Below, in pieces: positions 1-7,155 of a stretch of 15,252 bases of DNA; position 1 is the first letter of the stretch, and every line of letters begins with the position of its first letter. Source of the stretch: Geobacter sp. Lineage in GTDB: Bacteria; Desulfobacterota; Desulfuromonadia; Geobacterales; Geobacteraceae. A program made the translations under genes and the position numbers. The notes beneath the pieces were generated by a model. The model was not told the origin of the DNA. It searched no databases and worked only from the letters and a program-made list of their open reading frames with translations. The stretch is taken from NCBI GenBank assembly GCA_003499925.1, contig DNRQ01000103.1, positions 25,807-41,058 on the forward strand, read 5' to 3'.

Positions 1-2379
1 TCTTCGCCAGCAATCAAGGGCGCTAAGACTCGGTGGAAGCGGCAAACGAAATTCATGCCTCTGATCCTTTGAGATTGCGCCATAGCCGATAGCCGTGGCC
101 CTTGTGGCGGTACATTCAATCGATTTCCGGAAATCTGGACGACCGTAACCTAGGCATCTGGCGATTTCCTTCTTAACTTCTGTGCCATTTCGGCCAGTCA
201 ATATCGCAGCCTCGATAACCTCTGCAGCCTCACCCCATGACGCCCCGTGCACCATCAACGCCTTGATCAGCGCGGCCATGGAGTTGTCGGCATCCTCGGT
301 CCGATGTTCTCCAAGGACCTCAATCACCGCATCGTGGATGAATGCAGCCCCCCGAGTGGCAAGCGCGGTTGCGTTACTGGTGCCACAAGTGTAGATTGTC
401 CGATTTCTTTCACCCGCCAGGACCGGAGCTGCAGCAACTTTTTGTCCGCAGCGCATGGGCAAGCGGGGGATGCAATATTCTCCGTCACCGGCATGCGTGA
501 AAAGTTGGCGACCACCGGGGACAAGTATCTCCGGTTTGACAGATGAACGGAAACCATGACCGTGAGGGGAGAGCGGGGAGGGCAAGACCCCAGAGGGAAG
601 AATATCAATACAGCCATCAATTATTACTGGAGTGGATTCGTCATCGTGAAGAGCGCCGACTGTTATTGAATTGATCGATTCGGATGGTGTCAGTATCCGC
701 CGGTTCCTTCGATCCGCATAAATCGCTGTAAGGACGGCGTCGACCCTTTCACCATCCGTAATTTCGGCGAATTCCGCAGCATCCATACCCAGGAAGATGG
801 AGTCGGTTATATTCCCGGCACTGACACAGAATAAAACTTTGTACGTGTATGAAAGCCAATCAAGCAGCCGCGCTGTCGGTCCGGGAAATCGGTGAAACAT
901 CCGGTCCGGGTCGGCGACGGATAGATTGATGATTTTGATCGTCGGAGCTGAAGCGGGTTCACCGGCACCACCGGTAAACATTTTCCGGACCGCCTGTTCA
1001 ACCAGGTCTTCAAAGAAGACGTCCTTCGGAATCCGCTCCGGCCGTCTTTCGAGCGGAGAGTCTTCATCAGGCCTTAATATCGGCCTCACATACACCTGTC
1101 GTGTGATCGGACCTTCGTTCGCGTCCAATTCACCGCGACAGATAAGCGATAGCATGGCGGTGCCATGATTGAATTCTTTAGGCTGGTAACTTGCGGCGAA
1201 GTCGTCCGGGTCATCAATAATTATGAAGCCGTCAAGAAGTCTGTGTCGGGAAAACGGGAGGCCATCAAGGACCGCGACAACCGGGGAGGCGTCTGGGGGC
1301 TGAGTGATCGGAATATCTTCAGGTGTACCGTCGGGGAATGATGCAACCGCGCACTGCGGGGAGGGGCGAAAGAACAGAATGCCGCTGTCCCGAAACAGAG
1401 CGCTGTAATCACCGCCCAGAACCCTTTCGATGTTCGCGACGGGGACCTCGATCTTTGTTGCGTGAAAATGAATTGGGGGAATATCGCATGAGACAATTAC
1501 AGCCCCTCCCTCGGCAATTGCCAGCCCCTCCACATGCTGCTGCCTTTGTCGTCTGTTCGCCGGATTTTCCTCGTAAGAAAACTCAATTTCAAAAGCAACC
1601 TTGGAAGCGGTTCCCCTTTTGCACTCAACTTCCTTTTGCCAGTAATCCAGGATGCCGGTATCTTTTACCCTGTCCTCTACATCCCAGAAGCGGATAGCGC
1701 GGAGGTGGGAAAAAATCTCACCCCAGGCCCCAGCGCCGTGACGAAGCCTTCCTCCCCGCTCCCACGCATCGAACAGGGTCTTTACTTCGCGCAATGCTTG
1801 TCGATTGCTAAGGCTTAAATACATCCTTCCTGGGAGTGGCGAGTTCTTCTCTGAATCAATGGCGAGCACAATTTCTTCAGCATAGTCGCTGTAGTCATGC
1901 GGAATAGCGGCCCGAATCGCATCCGAGGTACAACCTTCCAGCAGGTAGCCGTCTGTGTCTAAGATGCCACCGTTTGTTGCAAGCGCGGCAACGACATCAC
2001 GGGAATCCCTGGCATCAAAAGCAAAAACCCGATCCTTGAAGAAACGCGGCCCAATTTTGGGGCGTTCAAAGAATCGGGCATCCACCTCGATATCGTCTAT
2101 GTCAATTTCCGCAAGCCATTTCAGGCCTGGGACCGCTGCAACCGCCGTTCGAAAATTATCGGGCCGTCCGATGGTTTCTAAAACCAATATGTTTTCAGAG
2201 CTTGTTCCGGCAGGAGTATCTGCAACAAATGCATCCAGCATGGTGGTGAGCCGAGGGCCAAACAGCACCCCTTGCTCCTCACGTCGTGGCAGTTTTAAAT
2301 GGCTAATCACCATCGTCTTTCGCGGGATTCTCTGCAGAGGGGCGGAATGCGGTAAAATAAGCAGCGGTCTTTCCGGCAT
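1..2379 (-). CDS. Subtilisin-like serine protease (S8), cytoplasmic, partner of AAA ATPase; 3' end beyond window
   Basis: Seen: an open frame of 793 codons from ATG at 2379 to the left edge, with no internal stop; the C-terminus lies outside. AAGGAGGG sits just upstream of the ATG, and the start is 12 bp after the AAA ATPase stop, so the two are surely co-transcribed. The subtilase catalytic set is visible: Asp372 (VVAVLDGLPF), His405 (NHGTAMLSL), oxyanion Asn523 (CVSAGNIT) and Ser668 (CGTSNATALA), in family order. Known: S8 enzymes cut peptide bonds with a Ser-His-Asp triad; most are secreted. Here there is no signal peptide or membrane segment, so it is probably intracellular. Residues 1 to about 360 are a long N-terminal region I do not recognise, and the Asn-to-Ser spacing (145) is much longer than in subtilisin. 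Inference: the ATPase feeds substrate to, or switches on, this protease. GC is visibly lower than in the znu and rsmB blocks, suggesting transfer. Confidence 0.88.
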   Translation of the reverse strand, partial: MPERPLLILPHSAPLQRIPRKTMVISHLKLPRREEQGVLFGPRLTTMLDAFVADTPAGTSSENILVLETIGRPDNFRTAVAAVPGLKWLAEIDIDDIEVDARFFERPKIGPRFFKDRVFAFDARDSRDVVAALATNGGILDTDGYLLEGCTSDAIRAAIPHDYSDYAEEIVLAIDSEKNSPLPGRMYLSLSNRQALREVKTLFDAWERGGRLRHGAGAWGEIFSHLRAIRFWDVEDRVKDTGILDYWQKEVECKRGTASKVAFEIEFSYEENPANRRQRQQHVEGLAIAEGGAVIVSCDIPPIHFHATKIEVPVANIERVLGGDYSALFRDSGILFFRPSPQCAVASFPDGTPEDIPITQPPDASPVVAVLDGLPFSRHRLLDGFIIIDDPDDFAASYQPKEFNHGTAMLSLICRGELDANEGPITRQVYVRPILRPDEDSPLERRPERIPKDVFFEDLVEQAVRKMFTGGAGEPASAPTIKIINLSVADPDRMFHRFPGPTARLLDWLSYTYKVLFCVSAGNITDSIFLGMDAAEFAEITDGERVDAVLTAIYADRRNRRILTPSESINSITVGALHDDESTPVIIDGCIDILPSGVLPSPLSPHGHGFRSSVKPEILVPGGRQLFTHAGDGEYCIPRLPMRCGQKVAAAPVLAGERNRTIYTCGTSNATALATRGAAFIHDAVIEVLGEHRTEDADNSMAALIKALMVHGASWGEAAEVIEAAILTGRNGTEVKKEIARCLGYGRPDFRKSIECTATRATAIGYGAISKDQRHEFRLPLPPSLSALDCWRR

Positions 2380-2391
2380 TCCCTACCCTCC

Positions 2392-3363
2392 TTATTTGTC
2401 CAGGGCAAATCTGCTTTCCAGGTTTTTGATACGACTCTTGATCATCTCTTTTGGGTTGTCCTGTGTATGACCCAGAACGCACCGGCGCAAGACGTCAGTA
2501 CAGAATTCCTCTATCTCTGAAAAACTGATCCCGCCCAATTTATCAGCCAAGGTAGTATAAGCCATTTTGAATTTGAAGCCGGTGCGCTCTTCAAAGCCTT
2601 TTATAAACTGGACAACCTGCTCCTTGGTGGGTGCTGACAACTGAACCTTCACCTGAAACCTCCGCCAGACCGCCCTGTCAAGCAACTCCGGATGATTACT
2701 GGCGGTAATTACAACCGTATGAGAAGGCAGCCGGTCTATCTGTAACAGCAATGAACTGACCACACGTTTTATTTCGCCTGTCTCACGTGTATCACCACGC
2801 TCTTTCCCCAAAGTCTCGAATTCATCCAGGAAAACTACGCACTTTCTGGTTCTGGCTGTCTCGAATACCTTTTGCAGTCGCGAAGCCGTCTCGCCCAAAT
2901 AGCTGCCGATAACATTCTCATATCGAACCACAAGCAACGGGTACATCAATTCAGAGGCAATAGCCTCCGCCAGCGTTGTTTTTCCGTTGCCGGGCGGGCC
3001 TGCAAACAAAAGGCGGTGGCGTGGGGCTATGCCATATGAACTGAGCAAATCGGCCCTATGGTGCTCCTCGACGACCTCTCTGCAGATTTCCAGGACGTCA
3101 TGCTCAAGCACAAGATCGCTGAATCGCTTTTCAGGAATGACTTCATACACCAGATCCCTGGTGCCATTTTGAATAAAGGAGGAGGATGCCTTGTTGATCT
3201 GATTGTTTTGAGCGGATAAAAGATCAACCAAACGGTCTGCAAGAATACGATGATTTTTCGAACGCTCGTCGGTAGCCAGTGCCTCGACAGCTTTTCGAAG
3301 CGATAGGCTGTCATTGGCGATTGCAGATTTAACTATGCTCAACAAAATATCTGCCCTAGCCAT
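2392..3363 (-). CDS. AAA family ATPase paired with subtilase
   Basis: A 323-residue protein with one classical AAA module. Walker A is GPPGNGKT (122-129), Walker B VVFLDE (176-181), sensor 1 ITASNH (Asn223) and the probable arginine finger is in AVWRRF (Arg234/235). A tyrosine in VIGSYLGET (Tyr155) lies where AAA unfoldases carry the aromatic pore-loop residue, consistent with substrate threading. Residues 1-110 are a mostly helical-looking N-terminal region of unknown role; a small C-terminal helical lid follows. No transmembrane segment, zinc site or protease motif is visible, so any proteolysis must come from the adjacent S8 gene. Start ATG at 3363 has GGAG at 3369-3372 on the coding strand. 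The gene heads the two-gene unit. The specific cellular role is unknown; defence or stress proteolysis are guesses from gene pairing only. Confidence 0.9.
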   Translation of the reverse strand: MARADILLSIVKSAIANDSLSLRKAVEALATDERSKNHRILADRLVDLLSAQNNQINKASSSFIQNGTRDLVYEVIPEKRFSDLVLEHDVLEICREVVEEHHRADLLSSYGIAPRHRLLFAGPPGNGKTTLAEAIASELMYPLLVVRYENVIGSYLGETASRLQKVFETARTRKCVVFLDEFETLGKERGDTRETGEIKRVVSSLLLQIDRLPSHTVVITASNHPELLDRAVWRRFQVKVQLSAPTKEQVVQFIKGFEERTGFKFKMAYTTLADKLGGISFSEIEEFCTDVLRRCVLGHTQDNPKEMIKSRIKNLESRFALDK

Positions 3364-3732
3364 CTATGCTCCAAACCGGATCGCATTCTCCGGAATCTGA
3401 TCGAAAAAATCCACCTTTGTATAGCACGACTAGTCAACATAGAGAAAGAAGTTTTTCATATAAAGTGGGGTCTTCCACAGAATTTGCGGGTGCTGCTTGC
3501 AAAGGGGATGGCAGGAGGGGCGATTAACGAGTTGTAATGGGTGGGGGGTCCAGCTGAACTGTCTTCGATGCGACTTTCTGGTTTGGAATTCGGTAATTTC
3601 CAGGACTTGAAGGGCCGTTTCTTAGGGTGGCGGTTCGGCTCAGGGGAGAAAACGAGATGCTGCTGGAACTTCTGCAGGGCATCTGAACTCCGAACGCCTC
3701 TGAATTAAGGCTAAGGTCCAGCTTTCAGCTTG
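3364..3732. other. Intergenic stretch without a recognisable gene
   Basis: Apart from the putative promoter near 3420, I see no convincing coding frame here. A short hairpin (GTGG, six-base loop, CCAC) lies in the low-GC part near 3465-3478, beside sequence vaguely like an insertion-sequence end, but no transposase frame is present. The stretch is a transition between the lower-GC protease pair and the GC-rich genes to the right, and may hold decayed mobile DNA. Confidence 0.4.
3418..3426 (-). promoter_or_regulatory. Possible extended -10 promoter for the AAA-subtilase unit
   Basis: Read on the minus strand this is TGCTATACA, an extended -10 (TGn followed by TATAnA) about 55 nt before the ATG at 3363. 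There is no good -35 at standard spacing, which is acceptable for extended -10 promoters but weakens the call. Confidence 0.3.
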
Positions 3733-3749
3733 GCGAAGCGGAGCTTCGC
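3733..3749. repeat. Perfect 7-bp inverted repeat hairpin
   Basis: GCGAAGC and GCTTCGC flank a GGA loop. It immediately precedes two larger palindromes of a different sequence, forming a cluster of three stem-loops between the PilZ gene and the AAA ATPase gene. There is no T-tract, so it is not a typical terminator. Confidence 0.6.
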
Positions 3750-3759
3750 GTGTCAGTTG

Positions 3760-3785
3760 CGTTCCCAAGCAGGAGCTTGGGAACG
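3760..3785. repeat. Palindromic intergenic repeat, copy 1
   Basis: Perfect 11-bp arms CGTTCCCAAGC and GCTTGGGAACG around an AGGA loop. Palindromes of this GTTCCCAAGC...GCTTGGGAAC kind are, to my recollection, scattered between genes in Geobacter-like and some other genomes. A second, degenerate copy follows 12 nt later. Confidence 0.75.
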
Positions 3786-3797
3786 AGATGTAATTGC

Positions 3798-3820
3798 GTT
3801 CTCAAGCAGGACTTGGGAAC
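3798..3820. repeat. Palindromic intergenic repeat, copy 2 (degenerate)
   Basis: GTTCTCAAG and CTTGGGAAC around CAGGA; one pair is non-Watson-Crick (G-U in RNA) relative to copy 1, and one base is lost from the centre. Together with copy 1 it makes a two-unit tandem with period about 37-38 nt. Confidence 0.65.
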
Positions 3821-3875
3821 CAGATCTACGTGGCCAAGCCTTTGATCCCCGCTTTTGACCCCGCCTTTGCCTCGG

Positions 3876-4607
3876 TCAATTCTCCGGCAGTGAGAAAAAG
3901 TCCTTTCTGCACAGCCTGATCCTCTTGATCTCTTCGTTGCAGACGTAACGCACGATGGTGTCGCGATCTCTTTCGTTGATATGCATGAAGGAAAGCCCGG
4001 AGCTGATGATGGCGCCGTCGGCTCGCTCGATCAGCTCGCTGTGCACCACCTGCGCCACGACCGGGACTACCTTCGGCTCCGGCAGCGGGAGATGGAAGGT
4101 AGCATAGACGATGTCTCCGATCGTCATCGCCATTTCGGTCTCGGTCCTCAGCCCGCCGCCGCTGATGTTCACGATCCGGGGCAGGCTGTCCAGGGCGGCC
4201 AGTCTCAGCCCTCCGGTGCCGCTCTCCTCTGCGGTGCCCGCCGTTACATTGAACAGGATGACGGGGATCTCGGCGTCGAGACGGAAGTATTCCCTCAAAT
4301 CCTCCGATATCACCCGGTCCACGAACTCAATGCGCAGTTCGTCTCCGGCATGCTCGTTCAGCACTACGCCACGACAGCTATAACCGCTGCCGCTCCCGCC
4401 CACCCGCACTACCAGCGGTGCCGCGCGGTGCAGCAGCGCGCCGTCGGGCAGGGTGTCCCGCGAGAGCCGTAATGCGATCTGTCGATCCCCTACTGAGGTG
4501 ACAACGGCGCCGTCGTTGAACATCCTGTCGTCTTGCAGCGACATCTCTACCCTTGCCCGCTGACCCGGGTGAAAATAGTCCCTATAATTGCAGAGTTCCT
4601 TCTGCAT
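3876..4607 (-). CDS. PilZ-domain protein, probable c-di-GMP effector
   Basis: A 243-residue soluble protein. The C-terminal half carries a PilZ signature: the arginine motif LREYFRL (Arg105 and Arg109, RxxxR spacing) and, after an insertion of roughly 20 residues, NISGGG (147-152, fitting D/NxSxxG). Both are the family's c-di-GMP contacts, so binding is likely. The first 100 residues look like the beta-rich YcgR/PilZN-type domain that often precedes PilZ (GQRARVEM, then a beta-strand pattern). Known: such proteins link c-di-GMP to motility, polysaccharide or other outputs. The target here cannot be told, because no flagellar or pilus gene is nearby. Start ATG at 4607 has only a weak GGCGGG ribosome site. 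It stands alone on the minus strand, divergent from the zinc operon. Confidence 0.85.
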   Translation of the reverse strand: MQKELCNYRDYFHPGQRARVEMSLQDDRMFNDGAVVTSVGDRQIALRLSRDTLPDGALLHRAAPLVVRVGGSGSGYSCRGVVLNEHAGDELRIEFVDRVISEDLREYFRLDAEIPVILFNVTAGTAEESGTGGLRLAALDSLPRIVNISGGGLRTETEMAMTIGDIVYATFHLPLPEPKVVPVVAQVVHSELIERADGAIISSGLSFMHINERDRDTIVRYVCNEEIKRIRLCRKDFFSLPEN

Positions 4608-4831
4608 AGCCCGCCGCCCTCATGATCAATTTAATAACAGGTCCTGCTAAAACAGTAAATTCATGCAATTCAAAAGCCAAGGAGGGTTTAGGCCCCGGCT
4701 ACCAGGCAACCCTTTGCATTACAACGTTAATTAGTTTTCCCGAGGTCTGCACAGGCCGGCACGCTACGTTAAACCCCTGATCCTCCGGCCATTACACGGT
4801 TGGCGGCTGTACCTTAACACAGGGTAACCTT

Positions 4832-4849
4832 ACATTGCCATGATAATGT
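4832..4849. promoter_or_regulatory. Inverted repeat upstream of the zinc operon promoter
   Basis: ACATT and AATGT separated by eight bases, ending two bases before the -35. It could be a second regulator site, but the arms are only 5 bp, so this is weak. Confidence 0.25.
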
Positions 4850-4851
4850 GC

Positions 4852-4879
4852 TTGACATTGAGCCCGGCGCCGCTATCCT
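4852..4879 (+). promoter_or_regulatory. Sigma-70-type promoter of the fur-znuACB operon
   Basis: TTGACA (4852-4857) is a perfect -35. After a 16-nt spacer comes TATCCT (4874-4879) as -10. The predicted transcript start falls within the palindrome at 4880-4900, about 25 nt before the first gene's ATG. Confidence 0.65.
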
Positions 4880-4900
4880 AAAACGAAATCATTTCTATTT
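4880..4900. promoter_or_regulatory. Probable Zur/Fur-type operator
   Basis: A perfect palindromic core GAAATCATTTC (4885-4895) lies within a wider A/T-rich dyad that matches at 8 of 10 positions per arm. It directly follows the -10 and overlaps the predicted start site, a position where a bound repressor blocks transcription. The first gene downstream encodes a Fur-family protein and the next three a zinc transporter, so zinc-dependent autorepression is the natural reading. Binding itself is inferred. Confidence 0.6.
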
Positions 4901-4911
4901 ACGGAGCGCGC

Positions 4912-5346
4912 ATGGAGCAGGGTCACGCCTTGGCACTGAAAGAGGCAAAGATGAAGGCCACGCCCAAGAGGCTGGCGATTCTCGAAATGCTCGACGGTGA
5001 GAGTGCCTACGCGAGCCCCGAGGAGCTCTGGAAGCGGTTGCGCGACCGTTTCGACCGGCTCGGGCTGCCGACCGTGTACCGGAACCTGGAGGAGCTTGCC
5101 GCAAGCGGCGTGATCTCGAAGGTGATCCACCCGAACCGGCAGCTCTACTACTACTTCTGTCGCAACCGCGAACATCATCACCATTTTGTCTGCCTCTCCT
5201 GCCGCAAGGTGGAGGATATTTCCTCCTGCGGCATCGAGGCGCTGGAGCGCGAGGTGAGCCTGAGAAACGGCGGCAAGGTGCTCTCACACATACTGCAGTT
5301 GAACGGCCTCTGCGGCGGCTGCGCAAATGCCGGAGGTACGCCATGA
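4912..5346 (+). CDS. zur: Fur-family metal-responsive repressor, probably Zur
   Basis: A 144-residue Fur superfamily protein. The winged-helix recognition region is LPTVYRNLEELAASGVI (about 52-68). A histidine run at 88-91 precedes CLSC (94-97), and CGGC (134-137) lies near the C-terminus; these two CxxC pairs form the structural zinc site in the family. Known: Fur proteins bind DNA as metal-loaded dimers. Assignment to Zur rather than Fur or PerR rests on context: it is the first gene of a zinc ABC-transporter operon, and its TGA overlaps the znuA ATG by 4 bp (ATGA). Start ATG at 4912 is preceded by GGAG at 4903-4906. The palindrome at 4880-4900 suggests that it represses its own operon when zinc is plentiful. 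Confidence 0.9.
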   Translation: MEQGHALALKEAKMKATPKRLAILEMLDGESAYASPEELWKRLRDRFDRLGLPTVYRNLEELAASGVISKVIHPNRQLYYYFCRNREHHHHFVCLSCRKVEDISSCGIEALEREVSLRNGGKVLSHILQLNGLCGGCANAGGTP

Positions 5347-6263
5347 AGTGGCTGGCAGCATTTCTTCTCGCAGTTGTCATGATCGCCCCCGGCTGCAAAA
5401 AGCAGGAACAGCCAAACGGAAAGCTCCAGGTGGTGACGACGCTCTTCCCGCTGTACGACTTCGCCAAGAGGATCGGCGGCGACAAGGCGCAGGTGACTCT
5501 GCTGCTCCCCCCCGGCGTGGAACCGCACAGCTTCGAACCGCGGCCCGAAGACATCGTCCGGGTGAACCGCGCCGCCCTTTTCATCTATACCAACGCCGTT
5601 ATGGAGCCCTGGGCTGCCGGCATCGTCGCCGGCGTGGAGAAGGGAAAGGTGGACATCGTCGAGGGGAGTAAAGGTATCCCGCTCCTGCCGGCGCCCGAGG
5701 CCGACGGGCACGAGGCAGCTCATGAACACGAGCAGGGGGGGAGGGACCCCCATGTCTGGCTGGACCTGGACAACGCGCGCCTGATGGCAGGAAACATCCT
5801 CGCCGCCATGATCGCCCGTGATCCCGGCAACAAGGCGTACTACGAGCAGAACGCCGCGGGACTCACCAGGGATCTGGCCGCACTCGATCAGCGCTACCGT
5901 GAGACCCTCGCCAATTCTCCGAAGAAGGTCTTCCTGCACGGCGGGCACTACGCCTTCGGCTACCTGGCCAGGCGCTACGGTCTCAGGTACGTCTCCGCCT
6001 CGGCGGTGAACGCCGATGCCGAGCCGACCCCGTCCAGGCTTGCCGAACTGGTGAAGCTGATGCGCCGCGAGCGGCTAGGCTACGTCTACACCGAAGAACT
6101 CTTGAGCCCGAGGGTGGCCGAGACTATTGCACGGGAGACGGGCGCCAAGGTGCTCATGCTGCGTGCAGGGCACAACCTGACCCGTGACGAGTTCGAACGC
6201 GGGGTAAGCTTCATCTCGCTCATGGAAGAAAACCTCCGGAATCTGAAGACGGGGCTGCAATGA
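5343..6263 (+). CDS. znuA: Zinc ABC transporter substrate-binding lipoprotein ZnuA
   Basis: A 306-residue cluster A-I (ZnuA/TroA-type) metal-binding protein. It begins with a short hydrophobic leader ending APGC (Cys18), an imperfect lipobox, so it is probably a lipoprotein facing the periplasm. Likely metal ligands are Glu60/His62 in GVEPHSFEP, His137 in DPHVWLDL and His202 in LHGGHYAFGY. A histidine-rich loop (about 123-129, DGHEAAHEHE) lies between the first two, as in zinc- rather than manganese-specific members. The C-terminal lobe carries YTEELLSPRVAE. It delivers zinc to the ZnuB permease. Translation is coupled on both sides: its ATG overlaps the regulator's stop and its TGA overlaps the znuC ATG. 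Confidence 0.93.
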   Translation: MKWLAAFLLAVVMIAPGCKKQEQPNGKLQVVTTLFPLYDFAKRIGGDKAQVTLLLPPGVEPHSFEPRPEDIVRVNRAALFIYTNAVMEPWAAGIVAGVEKGKVDIVEGSKGIPLLPAPEADGHEAAHEHEQGGRDPHVWLDLDNARLMAGNILAAMIARDPGNKAYYEQNAAGLTRDLAALDQRYRETLANSPKKVFLHGGHYAFGYLARRYGLRYVSASAVNADAEPTPSRLAELVKLMRRERLGYVYTEELLSPRVAETIARETGAKVLMLRAGHNLTRDEFERGVSFISLMEENLRNLKTGLQ

Positions 6264-7012
6264 GCGCTGCCGCTCTCGACATAAGAGATCTCTGCGCGGG
6301 CTACCACGGCAGCGAGGCGCTCAAGGGTGTCTCCTTCAGTGTCAACCCCGGCGATTACATCGGCGTCTGCGGTCCCAACGGCTCCGGCAAGAGCACGCTG
6401 GTGAAGGTGATCCTCGGCCTGCTCCCTCCGACACACGGCGAGGTTTCCCTGTTCGGCACGCCGCAGGCAAACTTCAAGACCTGGCAGCGCATCGGCTATC
6501 TGCCGCAGGGGCTGCAGTTCTTCAACCCGCATTTCCCGGCAACCGTGGACGAGGTGGTCCGGCTGGGAAGGCTCGCCGGCAAGGGGTTTCCCAAGCGCTT
6601 CACCCGGGAGGATGCGCTTGCCGTGGAGCGGACCATGGAGTGGATGGGGATCTCCCAGATCAAGGGGTGCATGATAGGCGAGCTTTCGGGAGGCCTGAGG
6701 CAACGGGTGCTCCTTGCCAGGGCGCTGGTGAACGACCCGGAACTCCTGGTCCTGGACGAGCCGACTACGGCCCTCGACCCCGAGACCCGGGAGAGCTTCT
6801 ACCAGCTGATCTTCGAGATGAACCGGGAGCGGAAGGCGACCGTGCTGCTGGTCACCCACGACACGGCCACCATAGGTAAGTTCGCTTCACACCTGCTGTA
6901 TCTGGACAAGCAGGTGATCTTCTACGGCAGCTTTGACGATTTCTGCAACTCGACCGAGATGACCGGTTTCTTCGGCGCCCACGGCCAGCACCTGGTCTGC
7001 CACAGGCATTAA
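6260..7012 (+). CDS. znuC: Zinc ABC transporter ATP-binding protein ZnuC
   Basis: A 250-residue ABC ATPase with all hallmarks: Walker A GPNGSGKST (38-46), Q-loop GYLPQ (Gln83), signature LSGG (142-145), Walker B LLVLDEP (Asp166, catalytic Glu167) and H-loop VTHD (His200). Known: the dimer binds the ZnuB permease on the inner face of the membrane and powers zinc import. The ATG overlaps the znuA stop (ATGA). The gene is separated from znuB by about 275 bp containing a repeat element, breaking the otherwise tight coupling of the operon. Confidence 0.94.
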   Translation: MSAAALDIRDLCAGYHGSEALKGVSFSVNPGDYIGVCGPNGSGKSTLVKVILGLLPPTHGEVSLFGTPQANFKTWQRIGYLPQGLQFFNPHFPATVDEVVRLGRLAGKGFPKRFTREDALAVERTMEWMGISQIKGCMIGELSGGLRQRVLLARALVNDPELLVLDEPTTALDPETRESFYQLIFEMNRERKATVLLVTHDTATIGKFASHLLYLDKQVIFYGSFDDFCNSTEMTGFFGAHGQHLVCHRH

Positions 7013-7050
7013 CGTTGCTTTGGCGGAACACAGTTCACCTGAGGGTACTG

Positions 7051-7155
7051 TCCCCTCCCCCGGAGGGGGAGGGTTAGGGAGGGGGAAACCGGCTGATTCT
7101 TCCCGAGAACGCCGCAGTCTTCCCCCCTCCCGACCTCCCCCCTCCGGGGGGAGGA
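7051..7155. repeat. G/C-tract inverted-repeat element between znuC and znuB
   Basis: The left arm (7051-7086, centred on CCCCCGGAGGGGG) and right arm (7121-7155) are near-perfect reverse complements over about 35 bp, separated by about 34 bp. Each arm is itself a smaller palindrome. It looks like a small non-coding mobile or REP-like element. The plus-strand frame stays open through it only because of its proline/glycine/arginine-rich composition. Confidence 0.7.

Noticed and set aside
1955..2470. Plus-strand open frame of 171 codons
   Set aside because: It lies antisense to the protease start and the end of the ATPase gene, both of which have motifs and ribosome sites; its own product is low-complexity with no recognisable fold.
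3540..3720. Possible decayed gene in the intergenic stretch
   Set aside because: Some frames stay open for 30-40 codons, but no motif, ribosome site or similarity that I can recognise supports a gene.
3760..3820. CRISPR-like pair of repeats
   Set aside because: Only two imperfect copies with a 12-nt gap; each is a palindrome, with no spacers of uniform length and no cas genes.
5178..5948. Minus-strand open frames across the Fur/znuA region
   Set aside because: They mirror the codon pattern of GC-rich genes on the other strand; znuA and the regulator carry clear family motifs.
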